This document shows positions 25,901-38,840 of a stretch of 60,631 bases of DNA, in pieces (positions within the stretch are counted from its first letter, which is position 1; every line of letters starts with the position of its first letter). Position numbers and translations under genes: made by a program. This DNA comes from Acanthaster planci (taxonomy: Eukaryota; Echinodermata; Asteroidea; Valvatida; Acanthasteridae). The notes beneath the pieces were generated by a model. It saw only the letters and a list, made by a program, of their open reading frames with translations, was not told the origin of the DNA and made no database searches. The DNA lies in the NCBI RefSeq assembly GCF_001949145.1, contig NW_019091359.1, forward strand, positions 352,667-413,297, read 5' to 3'.

Positions 25901-28900
25901 GACGAAATTGAAAACATATTGGTTTTGTTTTCCCGCACCCCGAAAACGACGATGATTAGGTTACCTTTTAGAACTACAGTACTCGCCACGCAGGACAAAC
26001 TAACCCATCCGTTTCAAATTACTGAACTTTCTGGGCTTCGGGAGGAAATGTTTCCGTTTTATCGCTCAATAAACAGTGGCCGTACTTGAGGTCATGACTC
26101 GGCTGTAAACGTTGGTCAAATGCCTCAAACTGTGGTGTTCTCGTGTCTGTTGACGGGTGTTCGCAGTGAAAGCAAAGTATATAAAGCAAAACGCGCTTCA
26201 TGCATAGGCTATAAAGACTAACAGGCAAATAGATTCTAACATCCTACAAAATGCAATTAAATTCTTCGAAGTTATTTCATCATTCGAAGTTGTCATTAGG
26301 TGAAAAATCTAAGTCTAAGAACTAATTTAGTTGCATGGTTCATGTGAGGTAACCGATTTTTAAACGCACTGAAATCCGTCAAGTGCACTTCAATAAAATG
26401 TTCATTTCTTAAACCTGCTATGTGGACCGTTCTAAAAACCTTCTTGCACATAATAAAATGCAGTGTTCGTTTTCTTCAGTAAAATGCCAGTGGCGGCATC
26501 TTCCTTCCAGGCACTTGTTGTAAAACTTAGCAAGTAGAAACCGCTGTAGAATCCTGATTTTCCTGATCATTCCACCGTAGAAATCTGTTCATGTACAGAA
26601 GGTGCACAAATGTTTATTTTTTTATACAGCTTACAGTTCGACTCCAAATGCAGGAGTCTAGAAAGTGCTGTGAGCTAAAGTGTGCATTTCACAACACCTG
26701 AAAAAAAGATGAGCCTCAAACTAACTTTTAATAAACTTACTAACAAAATGAGACGATTGTTTTGCATGCTGGGCATATTTTATGTCAGCGCAGTGAAGTA
26801 TACTTTAAATTCAAATTCGATTACAGATCTTTGGGCAACAAAATGTGCCGAAGATATCGTGGTTGATCATGCGTACTATTCCAATTTATTTACAGTTAGC
26901 TTTTTCAATTATCGTGTTAGCAGACACGCAGGCCGACCATTCGCTTGCTGTATAGCCACTCTTCTGGTACTTGCCCTGTAATTCTGCCCGCGAAATTAAT
27001 ACCGCCATTAAAATGCAAAACGAGAGGCAAATTTGCCAGAAAACAATTAGATGGAGGGAAACTAACACGAGAAGATTTGATTCAGCGGCAAGCGTGTCCG
27101 GACCGACGCCGCGCCTCGTCAAGGGAAGAGTTGCGCGGTGTAATGCCGTCAGGAGCGCCGGTGTTACCTTCGTCTTGTCATGCTTTTTCGATGACTTTGC
27201 CCGGACCGATGGCGGGTAGAGTTTCAGACTGTGCGGACGGTGTCTCCGACAATGCCGATATCCGAGTCGTCAAGGTCAGGGAAGGGGGATATCGGTTTCC
27301 ATTGGGACGATGAGGTATGCATCCATCTGCTTATCACTTAACTGATATCATAAAGGAATTTACGAACTTGGGAAAGTGCAAGTCGTGTAGTAGACTGACT
27401 ACACTCATTACATGCTTTGCAAAATTAAAAGGTTGTTGCACAGTTGAGTTTTAAAAATAACGAATATGGAATAGGCCAAGGAAACTCTCCTCACCAGACA
27501 GGTGTAACACTGCAAAGACGACCATGAAATTTACATTGAATGGTGGAAAAGGGAATAATTAATTTCATACCATTCGTGATAATATTGCCGACAAAGATAA
27601 ATAAAAAAAATTGGCCAAGACTTTACAAAACAAAAATGTCTGCTTTGATTTTCTTCTCTTTATTTCAAGATGTAAAGATGTAAGTTTAACAAAAAAACCC
27701 CAAAAAAAACAAAACGGGCAGCGGTTTCCACGCATGGATGATTCTGCTCGTGTAATCTATATAAAAAGTTACGAGTAATCTTAAATGACATCAATGGACC
27801 TGCAAAATTCAAAGTACTTGTCCTTAAAGGGTTCTGATATAAAAAAATTGTAGTTGTAGAGAATTTAGCACTTGAGTTTAACAATCATAGGTGTGAAGAA
27901 AAGCTTTAAATGTCGACTGAAATTTCCGCTGCTTCGTCTAAAGTGATACACCGTCTAAAGTTTTGCTGCACTTCATAGATAAACTATCGGAGAAATATAC
28001 TTGTATTTACAAGTCAACTAAATCTGCAGAAATGTTTTCAGATGTGAACCTACCAGTATGTTTGCACAGCCAACTCACGCATGCTTGCATGCTAGTTCCA
28101 GATGTGCCGGTTGCTGGACGTGTATAGCCTACTACAGAAAGACTCACTCTTCTCTCACTTTCCTCCAGAGTTGACCATATTTTCCCGCCCCGATATGTAA
28201 AACAATGCCCCACTTAAAAGCCCCTGATTTAAGTCTGGTGACTGCGACTATACGCAAACAGATTGAAGTTCTAGGTGTCTGTGTTTATTGTATGGTGACA
28301 GTCGTCAGCCACCAGGGCCAGGCGACACCGCTAGCGGGTGTTTACAGCCCCTTCACCAGGCGTGACGACTCTGTAGACCCCCGGAAGCAGGCTGGTTGGG
28401 GGCTTCGTGTATTTTTTTTTTTCGGGGAAATAAGTTTTCGAGGCAACAGAAAGTGGACGTCCTTGAAACTTTAGCATTTCACAAGTTTGGCTATTTATTA
28501 TGAAAAATATGGTTATCAGCGTTAATGCAAAAGAGTGTATTTGATTAATCACTGAACTCAAAAGGGTTACCCAGACAACTTCCACCCATCATTCAATTAA
28601 GTCGACCAAGAGCTTTTCTTTAATCGCTTTTTAGTAGTCAATGATTCTGTGCTTGTTGAATACCCCACAAGAACTCGATGCTTACACGGCTCATCCAGTC
28701 AAGCATGCATGGATATCGTCGTGTCTGAATCGGACTTTTTGGTGAGATGCCTTTTCTCCTGTCAAAACGCCCGTTTCCTGCTCTGTGATGCGTCACATTT
28801 CCAAGCTCATCTCTTCTAAAGGTGATTCCTCCCTGACTTTATGTGCCAACTGTAACAGAAACACCAGCATCGCGGGTGTTCCGTAGAACAGCCGCGTATT

Positions 28901-29090
28901 TGATACAAATGTAAATTTCGCGATTAATATATAGGACATTTTAACATCCAGCAGCTGTCTATTATTTTGCCATCCTAAAATCAAAATGTGTAACTTATAG
29001 TCGGTGTAATAGTCGGTAAACCAAAGACGTATTTGTTCCAAGAGCAGGGACAAATAACTAGTGGGAAGCGGAACGTATGTGTTATCCTTT
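22936..29090. other. Intergenic, no gene recognised
   Basis: This is largely A+T-rich. TAGGCCTA palindromes lie at 23259, 24055 and 25105, and an AACAAA repeat at 23375-23392. POU octamers lie at 23641 and 24763, and a CCCC-GGGGGGGG block at 25347-25358. A CpG-rich island at about 26990-27320 has overlapping open frames (26945-27313, 26971-27219) with no domain. An AGGTGTGA T-box half-site is at 27889. Frames at 28007-28585 on both strands are unsupported. I see no RNA gene. Confidence 0.55.
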
Positions 29091-29310
29091 TAGCTATGAG
29101 TGCAACTCTTTCATGCCTATGTCAAGCGCTAAAATTGGTGAGCTTGAAGCACATTTCCAGGTATAAATTGGTCACAGACACTCGTTCCAGAAGGCCGTCA
29201 TGTTGATGATTGAACAGGTCAGCTGACAGCTTTCGACCAATCACCACATTCCTTCTGTTAGCGAGGTCATGCTAATTTTGTACAGGTGATTTTGATTGGC
29301 TGTCGTCCAG
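29091..29310. promoter_or_regulatory. Candidate regulatory block with E-box palindrome and CCAAT boxes
   Basis: The block holds the 10-base palindrome GTCAGCTGAC at 29218-29227 (an E-box, CAGCTG), a CCAAT at 29237-29241 and an inverted CCAAT (ATTGG) at 29295-29299. CCAAT boxes can mark promoters, but no TATA box, transcript or exon was found next to them, so this is weak. Confidence 0.25.
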
Positions 29311-32300
29311 GGTCGTATAACATTTATATGCACGTACACTGTACACATCGGCGTGCCGACTCAAGAGTCAGACTACAGCGAAGGACAATTTTCAAAAGTC
29401 CCACGTAACAAGTTGTCCCAGTATGTAACAAACACAACTTCGACCGAAGACCTCAGTTGGTGTCCTCAGTGGTGTCTAAAGACATATTGCTTACGACTGC
29501 GGACTGGCTCTTGGCAGTTTGCCGATCACAAACATTTGGGTGCTGGAAATTAACTTCTTCCAATCTTTCGGCCTTCGCACGATGCCTTCAAAAGTAATCA
29601 AACGTTCACTAACATCGGGAATCCCGTAAATGCCTGTCCGCACTCAAGCCGCCTCCACTGCGGTGTAAGCGTTATGTTATTGCTGGGCTTGAGTGACCGG
29701 TGGTGTCGGCTGTCCGTTCCAATCGATGACACGGCCACCCCGTCCGCAGGGCCGGGCTTCTGTCGTGGCGCCTTCGATGGGTCGATTGGCCGTCATCGTG
29801 ATCATGTACCGTTACAACCCCTCCGTGATGACGGATAGGATGTGTATTGTGCTGGCAACTCATCGCCTTCAAGGGCCGTCCAGTTGTTAGTCCAGTCATT
29901 TTGAAAAAAAAACTCTACGAATTGTTTTGTAAGTTATATTTGACCGAGTTTCCTGTTATTTTGGACGAGCTGGACTTCATCAGGGTTGGGTGGCCGTCAC
30001 CTTCCTGCTTTATGCAGTGAAGTAAACAAGATCGCCTTGCAAAACTTCCATGTGTATAAGACAATTTGGACACCAATATCAGGACTAAACCAGGTCACGT
30101 ACATGTTGTGTGTAGCTTTTCTTCCCTTTCCAAATTTGAAGCGAACACTAAAATAAAACCAATCACTCAAATCTAAATGAAGTAAAAATCAAATAAAAAT
30201 GGCGGGTTTTCGACACCATGATTGTCCCATAATATTCTCTTTACATGTAACTGCCATGCGATAGTTATTGACTAAATTAAACAAAACATAAAGAAGTATG
30301 AAGCAGACACATGATTGGTAAGTGATAAAATCAGATGAACTCTTGATCGCAAGAACTAAAATGAGATAGACGCATGACGCATTTGGAACTCATTCAAGGA
30401 AAGTCCTTTTTTGCTAAAACTGAACGATTGAGGGCGGTATTCAAAAATCAAATTTAGTGTAACAATGGCCAACAACAATATTGTTGAATGCGGTTTAGAG
30501 AGATCTGATGACTGGTCTTTAGATTGGCCGGCTCGTTTGAATCGAAGTCACCACGTGACTTCATTACACAGCGATGTCTAGCTCAGTGCTCGAGTTCCGC
30601 AACACATGTATCTTCCTCCATGGTTCGTAAAAGAGAGTTCGCTCTGATTGAAATCGATCTGAGGTTGTTTCCAAGCCATCGCACCGACTTCAACGCGGTT
30701 TCTAGTTCCAGCTGTGGTATATCAGTCAGGGGGTTGAGGAAATTTCAAATGCAGTAGCCCTCAGTATCGTCGTACCTGTTTTTTTTTTTTGTGCCAGGCA
30801 AGGCTCAGCCGCACTTGACGCGTCATCATCTTCTTTATTTATTGCTTGCGGAAACAATTGCTTAGAGGCTGATGAATGTCGTGTGTACATAAGGAGCTCT
30901 GATTGGCACGGCTGAGACAGGCCAAGCATGCTGACATTTTATACAGTCTCTCTCTCATCTCCATCCGCTCCCCCAGCCCACTATGACGTGACCATAGAGA
31001 TTATGTTAGGCTTTTTCAAGTCCCATTGGAAGCTGACCTAACCTCATCAGAAATGGCAAAGTGGCCTTAGAAACTTTTTAATGCGATTTTTGTAAGTGCT
31101 CATTTTTGTGTTTCATTTCAATTGATTTGTTTTAAATTTTTGCTGTGCCTTTTTATGGGCAATTCGGTACCTCTTTGTATTTCTCTGCTGATGCAAGCGT
31201 GCATATGTGTGACTTTAGACTGCAGTTCGAGGTTAATTTGGTCGGGAAACCTATAAAAATCCTATATATTTCAAGAATGTCAACCCTTTAGCTTTTCCTT
31301 CAAGCCTTTCTCAATTACCATCAATTTCATGCACTGTGCTCAAGCCTGTACCAACAAAGCACTGAATCCATTTTTGAAATGTATCAAATGTAAGTAGGCT
31401 ACATCATGTATTTATTGCGCAATAAAAAACGCTCTTGAAATAACGTGACCCACACATATGAATGCAATTAATGACTAGAATTAAGACTACAGACTAACTT
31501 CCTGACCCCTAGTGATCTGACATCCGCTTTGTTTGTATGTTTCTGTCAAGGAACCGGCTGGACTCGCGAAAATTAGCGCTCCAGCGTACACGGCGTACAT
31601 GGCCACTTCATTTATCAGGGCTGAGATGATGAAGATGTCACACTGTGACGGTTTGCTGACCTGCCATCCCCGCACCGTGTGCTGTACATCATAGGTGCAA
31701 CGTTTAAACGGGTTTATTTTGCTTGTAAAAACATTTCGAACGAGGCCGTGGGATGGCCTGTAATCGAAGAGAACTTTTTGAACACTTGTCTGCCTCTCCT
31801 TTTTTTTTACTGCCAATATCTGCTATGAAGTGGGTACCCCGTGATTTTGACAGAGGGTAGACAACAGCCCACATAGAATCCAAATTATTCTAATAGTAAC
31901 TGTACTGAACAATGTTCGGAGATGTTTACCCTCATGCGCGGAGAAGTCTCTCTGTAGAGGTCGTCATTTTTTTACGATTTTAAATAATCACAATTATTTT
32001 GTTATTCTGATAAAAGAGCTTGCACCACATGACGTTTTGTGTTAAAATCAGTTGCCCACGCAGAGTTTGATTTCTAATTAAAATGACATCGTACAATCGA
32101 TGTTATCGATCTTTGCATTGTTTGGCAGGTATCGGTGAGCGCCAAATGCAGTGACAAAACATTATTGCCCAGCGCCATAGAAACTACACCCTGCATCAAT
32201 ATTTCGCTTCACGCGCGCTAGATTTTTTTGTTAGATCTTGTTTAAAGTTTAACGCAGGTGCTGTTCGTTCGAATGTGTTAAATTTGGTTGGTCGATAACC

Positions 32301-32686
32301 CACGAAGTATTGCAGGACACACCTTTTCGAAGCCAGTTCTCTCCCTCTCTTTAATAAATGGCCTAAATACTTTTTGGTACATCTTGGGTCCAGGCTGCGA
32401 AGTCCGGTCTGTGCAACATTGTCACCTTTAATATTGAAAGAATTCCATATCATTTTGGGGGTACGTGTATTGAAAAATGCACTTTTTAAAAACATTCCGG
32501 ATAACAGAGGGCGTTGTTGCTGCGATGTTAACCAGGAAAGACATTGCTCAGTTTATATTTCTGTTTAAATTTTGACCCCAAATTTGAAAGAAAATCACGA
32601 GAAATGGTTTTTGTTGGCTTATTACCATGTGCTCAAACAACAGTGAATCACTAAAGAAAAGAACATTTAAATCAGAAAAAAACATA

Positions 32687-32710
32687 CACAAACAAACAAA
32701 CAAACAAAAA
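32687..32710 (+). repeat. (CAAA)n microsatellite
   Basis: This has about five tandem copies of a four-base CAAA unit in an A-rich stretch. It is a simple sequence repeat. Confidence 0.85.
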
Positions 32711-34579
32711 TCGAACAGTTTTGTTTGCAAATCAGTGCAACATTGAGGTTTTATCCCCTGGAATGACGTAACCGTTCCACTCATAAATATTGAAATTTGC
32801 ATTCGCATAAAACAAAAAAAAAGACACAAAAATACAAATAATGTTCAATATAGCAAAACAAGGATAAATGAAACACAAACGTGCATTTTCAAGGACTGTT
32901 TAGTATAAACCCTTTAATGGCAAACTTTCCCATGATGCAACACAACATTGCATTGCTCATAGACATATAAACGCATAGACCGCCAGTCTTGCGCGTGTAA
33001 CCGTGATTTTGGAAAGTATGGGCAAATAATAGGCGAATTACGGTGGATAACAGCGCGTTCAGTGAGCATTACGTGCAATGCATTTACATTGCCTGTATTT
33101 GTTTACATGTGCTTCCAAAATACGTTCATTTTTTTGCTCTTCGGTACTGCTATCTCTACTTTTCAAATGATGTAACCGCATTGTTTTGAATCCATATGGG
33201 CCAGATTAAGTATATAAATGGAAGATTTCTTACAATTGAAAATTGGCTTCATAGAATTTTATGGCTGGAATTCTTCAACTGTGCGTAAATTCCCTAAACC
33301 GAGGAGTGAATTTGCCCATAGTTTTTATATGAGTCAGGCGCCTGGCAGATCACGACCCCCCCCCGCAGTTTTGACTAGGACTTGGCCGTCTATGCGTTTT
33401 TATGTCTGTGGCATTGCTGGCCAATTCTCATTAGGTACGGTATCCCATTGAGGAGTACCAGGGTGATGCTGTAATCATGTGCTATACTTGTAGTATTCCA
33501 CATAATTTGTTGCAGCAGGCCCCAAACCTCCAACTCATTCATGTAGGTGAGGACAGAATGCCAGTCGAGGATGTCCAGTCGAGGATCATTTTTGTCGACG
33601 GTCTGACTCCGTCCCGTAAAACAGCCCACTAACAAACACCCTTACGATTTCGATTGACGTACATGTACTTGAAACCCTGCGTGCGTTCAGTTATCTTTGA
33701 TACATGTACGTACATGGGGCATCTCTGACCTGGGGATTTTTGCTTAGCCAAACAATTGATACGGTTGGGACGAGTCGAGTCAACTCGTGAAATTCAATCA
33801 AACGCACCTTATAAAGTCGAGTATCTGTGAATAGATTTTTTAAAAAATGAAAAACTATTTGAGAAAAGTTCAACCTACCTCGGATCATACACCTGGTGTA
33901 TTCAGTATTTGAGTATTCCGGGAGGGCAAGGTCATTCGAGAACCCGTACGAGTACCCGTATGTCCGCGCTGATAGGGCAGACCTCCCGTGCGCGTATGCT
34001 GTTCCCGAATAACCTCGTATGCGCTTCGTGCGCTGTACGAATACCGCACTGTGGCTCATTCAATCAACCACAACGTCTTCGACGCTCTATGGTTATGAAG
34101 CATGCGCCATGGCATCTCACATATACTGCACGTTTCGTTTTAGGTAAGGAAATGCTCTCAAGACTTGGTCACGCAAACCTCACCATTTACACTGTAGAAA
34201 ACGTCATGAACAAGACTGGAGGAATGTGTCTATTCTCCACAGAAAAAGAAACAGAAACAAGACAGATTGGTTCTTCATATAATGTATGCGCGATTCGTGG
34301 CATTTTTCACGTCTTTTGAATCTTTTGTCCCTCTGCTGTCAACACAGCTCCTCCAAAATCATTTTTGTTTTGAAGGAATCGGTTTAGAGCAAACGGTTCT
34401 GAGGTCAAAAAGTGATTCGGCTGTATTTCAAAACCAAGAAAACAATAAGTCATTGTCGGGTGCTACATAGTATAACCTACAGAAGCAGAATTCATGGACT
34501 GCTGATGAAATGTACAGGGTGACGAAATCTCAAAGCTATCTGGTCACCTGCCCTTTTTATTATTTCATTTTGGAGTGAA

Positions 34580-34710
34580 CCTCGTGTTATCGCTTCCGCA
34601 TCTTCGTTTTCTCCTGTCTCTTTTGTCTTTTCCATTCATTCCTCTTCTTTCCTCCACTCTCCTGCATCCTTGTTCCTTTCCTCTTTTTGCCCTTCCACTC
34701 TATTTAATTC
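34580..34710 (+). repeat. Polypyrimidine tract
   Basis: About 130 bases are almost all C and T on the + strand, interrupted by a few A or G. The open frame across it (34575-34886) is Leu/Ser/Pro-rich only because of this composition. Such tracts can form non-B DNA, but nothing here shows a function. Confidence 0.6.
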
Positions 34711-36194
34711 GCCAAGGAGCCACCCCTGCCGTCGCCTTCTTTCATCCTGGTTGTAATTCCAGGCCTTTGGAGGCCCCACTACCTTCCCGCCCACAATGCC
34801 ACACATCCTGGCTGCGGAATGTCGTTTCCTGTCCTTACTCAAGGCCGACATGTCACCTTTTGAGCAGAGTGAAAACTCTATCTTGATTCCTTGGGATTTT
34901 CATCCTCTATTACTTGAAAAGTCTCCCTAAGGGCTTTTCTTTGTTGAATCGGCGTGAAATACAAGAACCAATGGGCCATTAATTTTATAGAAATATAGTT
35001 TGGTTTATTACATGTAAGCCAGTAAAATGTTTATCTCATTTTTTTCTTTCAAAATTTTTAAATTTCATCCTAATATGAATCAGTGATGAAAACGAGCAAT
35101 ATTTTTCTACACTTTGTGCAAAATTCCCCCATTTTTAAATTACAGCACTGAGTGGCTCGTCGGGAGATTGTGCAAGAAAGGAAAAAATCAGATTAACCCA
35201 TGACAAACTGTCATATTTTTTTTACTGGCCTATAATCAGGGAATCTCTCTCCTCGGAAAGTTGAATAGGTGACTGAAGCAGCTTCTAAAACACGACATTG
35301 TATCACGAGACAATGGCCAAACCACTTATTATCACTATAGAGGACGCTCTTCTTCTTTTCTCCTCCCCCCCCGCGACAACACCGACATGGCGTTCTTTGT
35401 CTATTGATTAAACTCTGGCGTATTTTGGACAGATATGTCGGCCCCTGTCTTGAGCGCGGCATAACCGTCCTTCCCTGACAAGAAATCGATGGAAATTTCC
35501 TTGCTCACCAGCCCGTGTGATTGTTCTTGTAAAGCGAGGTTCACGCGCCCTCATAGAGCCTGTCGGTAATTTCTCAAAATACATCTTTATCAATGCAATT
35601 ACCTTGTGTTATTTAGTTGGCCATGAATTTGCCATCACGCGATGTTCTTTTACACCGTTAACATGTACGTCGTTGGAAATTGGAAACCCCATCACACAGG
35701 TTTCGTGCGTATACACTCGTTTAATAAGTTGTCGAAAATAGTTTATTTTGTGATAGCTGAAGAAGAATGAACCGTATATATTCGCATTAAGTTCCACTCC
35801 TGTGCTGTTAACAAATGAATGAGTTATCAAATCTTTCATTTCACATTTAGGAGAGTCGGGTATATGAGACAAATGGTGCGGAAAGCCGTCCTTATGGAAC
35901 AAGTCATAGAAATAGGACGAAGAGGATAAAGTGCAGAAATACATGTACGTGAGGAAAAAAAACATTAGAAAGGAAGATTGGGTAACAAAGAACTTGAGAA
36001 TGCAGCTTACACCGGCTTGATCAATATGAGCCAATTTGATCACATGTTATTCCAAATAATGGATGCATCTTGAGCATTCAATGAAACTCAACATAAAGGC
36101 TCGCTAACTCCACGAGAAACAAAACTGTCGAATAGGCTAGCTGCACGTAACAGACAAAGGTCTACAAGACTTATATTGATCTTCGATCTTGAAC

Positions 36195-36300
36195 TAATAA
36201 GATCTGAGGTCAGTTCGCAAGGTGGAATCGAACCCATGACGATAAAAGATATAAACATCCTTAAAAGGGCTGAGCCAGAATCGGTTTTCTCTGGAGAAGC
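36195..36300 (-). repeat. tRNA-like SINE fragment
   Basis: Read on the minus strand, there is an A-box-like TGGCTCAGCC (36268-36277), about 33 bases of spacer, then a perfect B-box, GGTTCGATTCC (36224-36234), inside GGGTTCGATTCCACC. This is the internal RNA polymerase III promoter layout of tRNA genes and tRNA-derived SINEs. No cloverleaf with a full acceptor stem can be drawn, so a SINE relic is more likely than a tRNA gene. The boundaries are approximate. Confidence 0.5.
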
Positions 36301-38189
36301 TAGGCAAATTTTTTGGGGGGGGAGCAGGAGGACTATCTTCATCTGGTGCGACAGTAAACTTAAGTGCTTGTCCAACTTGGCGAATAAAAAGAAAATGACA
36401 CTGTAACAAAACTACGTACTTCTTTACTTCTCTCTTGGCTCTCTAGGAGGGGGGTCACGTTTGCCCCCGCCCCCTCCATCTGTTGTTAGAGCATTGCCTG
36501 ATCACGGGCCAATATTAAAATGTGTGAATATGCATCACTTCTAGATATTTTTAAAACTTTCGGTCTGGTTGTCTGAATTGCGCGGTTTACCATCTCTGCG
36601 CTACAACTCGAGAAAATTCTCTTTCATATGTGGTTTTTTCATGCTCTCATTAAAGCCGGGTCACATCGTCGATATGCCAGGGTGTTTTTCCTGTCTATAC
36701 CGAAGGTCGGACGTTTCATTGTTCAGTCATTTGACCTTCATCAGTGACAAGCCCAAACCCAATGTCAAGCAGGCTTTGTGTCACAACGGAGCAGTAGTCG
36801 CCAATCCCCGTAGCTGGTCTCGGTTGTGAACGCTTCCTCTATTTTCAGAGAAGGGGGTCGGTACCTTATAATTGTGCCATTCGACATTGCAGAATTAGAC
36901 AAATATCCGCTGCAGGTGGTGTATATGATGATATAACAGCTCCTAAGCCGTAGCGTCTGCTGTCACCTTGTGCCAAGTATCGATGAAATCACACGATTGC
37001 TTTATGCCGGGCCTAGGTTATCGATTACCAAATCCCTGGCGAGCCGGTGGCTCATTGTTATCAACCTGTGCGAGTTCAACTTTTTTTTTGTTTTAATCAT
37101 ATGGATGCCCGCGATGGAAAGTGTCATGGTGTTGGACGCATGCGGGGGAGAGGTTGATCTTAATTACTGAAGAAATCAGGACAGGGTAGAAGAAGTGAAG
37201 GTGATAGCGCCATGTCGGCTTCTTTTTCTTCGGCCGTACTTTCATCAAAACTGTCGATCATGGACTTGAACGTTGTGTGGCGTGGTTGATATCCGTGCGC
37301 ATGCGGTGCTTCGTGAAAGTGGCTGTACCCGATTGTTTTGCCTTGACCATCTTCTCTATTGTTAGCAGGTGTTGTTTGCATTTATGCAACATGGAGGGGA
37401 ATGAATCGGGGCTGGATTTGTAGTTATACGCAATTGTATTTATCTTCGGATGGCTTCTTCGTGTCTCAACTATACTGCCTATAGTATCAACAAAGCGAAA
37501 CTGCAAAGACCACGAGATCACAGCAATGGAAATTTTGTTTTCAGGATTTTTTTTCCTGAGAAAGCAACTGCCATAACCAATGCGTGATCTCACATTTACA
37601 AGCAAATTACGTGGGAAGGGGATTTACAGAGAAAGGGGTCCTTTCAGTTTTGCAATACCCAGGATCTCTGAAGCACAGTGTTGCTAAATCAAGCTGAGTA
37701 CCTTTGCATAAACCAGAGAAGATCCTTTGCCACTGGACAAAAAAGCCCGAACCTTCATTAAAAAGAGTTGCGGGATGAAACTGTGTATTTTGTTTTCAAA
37801 ACGGTTACCGTAACAGCTGTCCATGGGCCTCACAAATTGATCAGAAATGCCAAAAGACGGTTCAAAATGGACAGTTTCTCGCTCAAATGCACATTCAATA
37901 AGCCCATATCGGGAAGGAACCAATTCAATGGCTCCTCATACGAAGGTGTTGAAACTCCTGCATTGTGCTAAACGCCGCCTGGTCTGCCTTTAGTAGTAAT
38001 ATCAATCAACTTGTCTCACAATTATCGATATCATTTGGCGGAACTCCGAAATTAAAAGGACGAGTTCTATTTATCAGTCTGGATCCTAAACCTGACACCG
38101 TTACCGCAAACAGACCACGAGGCTATAAGTCCAACATTTCAAAACTTTGAAAACAAATCTCTGCGGTAATCAACAGTTGAGCTGAACTC
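36301..38189. other. Intergenic, no gene recognised
   Basis: There is an 8-base G run at 36315-36322 and a small GC hairpin at 36446-36477 (GGAGGGGG against CCCCCTCC). Open frames at 36569-36829, 37258-37605 (minus) and 37684-37923 (minus) show no domain and are probably chance. Confidence 0.55.
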
Positions 38190-38840
38190 CTTCAGTCGGT
38201 TCAAGTCCACTTTAGTAAGTTCCTTCCAATCAAGTCCATTTGATGGTACAGAGGAGAAATGAGTTTCGACTCACATTTATTTGATTCAAACAGTCGAACT
38301 GCACGATCGACTTGATTCGAGCCGGTTACATTGATGAAACAGTTCAATTTGATCCGTTGTGAACTAACTCAAGTCAAGTCCAACCAAGCTGTTGCATGAG
38401 ATGAGCCTGGAATTGAGTTGATCTGAATTTAGCTAAGTGTCGACTTTGTGGAGGCCTAAGTATGTGTGTAGTACAATCCTGCAAAATCACTTCACTCTGA
38501 TGCCGAAAATAAAGCCTCAATAGAATACCTCAAGTTGATTTGAATCACGCACAACTTAAGTCAAACTTCAGATCGTGTCAGGCTACGCAGTTTATACGGA
38601 TCTTTTTAAGGTAAGGTTTTGTCGTCCGCTTCGGCGAGTCTCAAGTTGAGCTTACTTCGCATTCAGCTACACTCAACCGAGGTAAGCCGAGTCGAGTCCA
38701 ATTAAAGCGAATCAAGTCGAATTGAGTGTATTTAAGTCGACTGCAGTCAAGTGAAGTCCAGCAAGTCAACACAAATCTTGTCGAGTCTAGTCAATGTAAA
38801 TTGAGTCAAGGGTTTTAATGTCAAATTGAGTCAAGGTGGA
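38190..38840 (+). repeat. Degenerate AGTC-rich short tandem array
   Basis: Over about 650 bases a core of AGTC recurs every 5-15 bases in forms such as TCAAGTC, TCGAGTC, GAGTCAAG and AAGTCCA. It is densest at 38680-38840. Some stretches between the units have no clear copy. The pattern suggests an old, eroded micro- or minisatellite, not coding DNA, since no frame is long there. I cannot exclude clustered binding sites: TGAGTCA-like words resemble AP-1 half-sites. Confidence 0.7.

Larger units (their letters stand above)
29311..36190. other. Intergenic, no gene recognised
   Basis: A G+C-rich piece at 29600-29890 has open frames on both strands without a known domain. The minus frame 31487-31816 and plus frame 33909-34319 are the longest here; neither shows a family motif or convincing splice sites. 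Simple repeats include (CAAA)n at 32687-32710 and a long pyrimidine-rich tract at about 34580-34710. C runs occur at 33356-33364 and 35365-35372. TACATGTAC words are at 33660, 33701 and 35940. The segment 33890-34060 is locally rich in CGTA/CGAGTA words. Confidence 0.55.

Noticed and set aside
33909-34319. 136-residue frame, one of the longest in the desert
   Set aside because: No domain, an odd Arg/Cys-rich composition, part of it lies in a locally repetitive CGTA-rich stretch, and there are no convincing splice sites.
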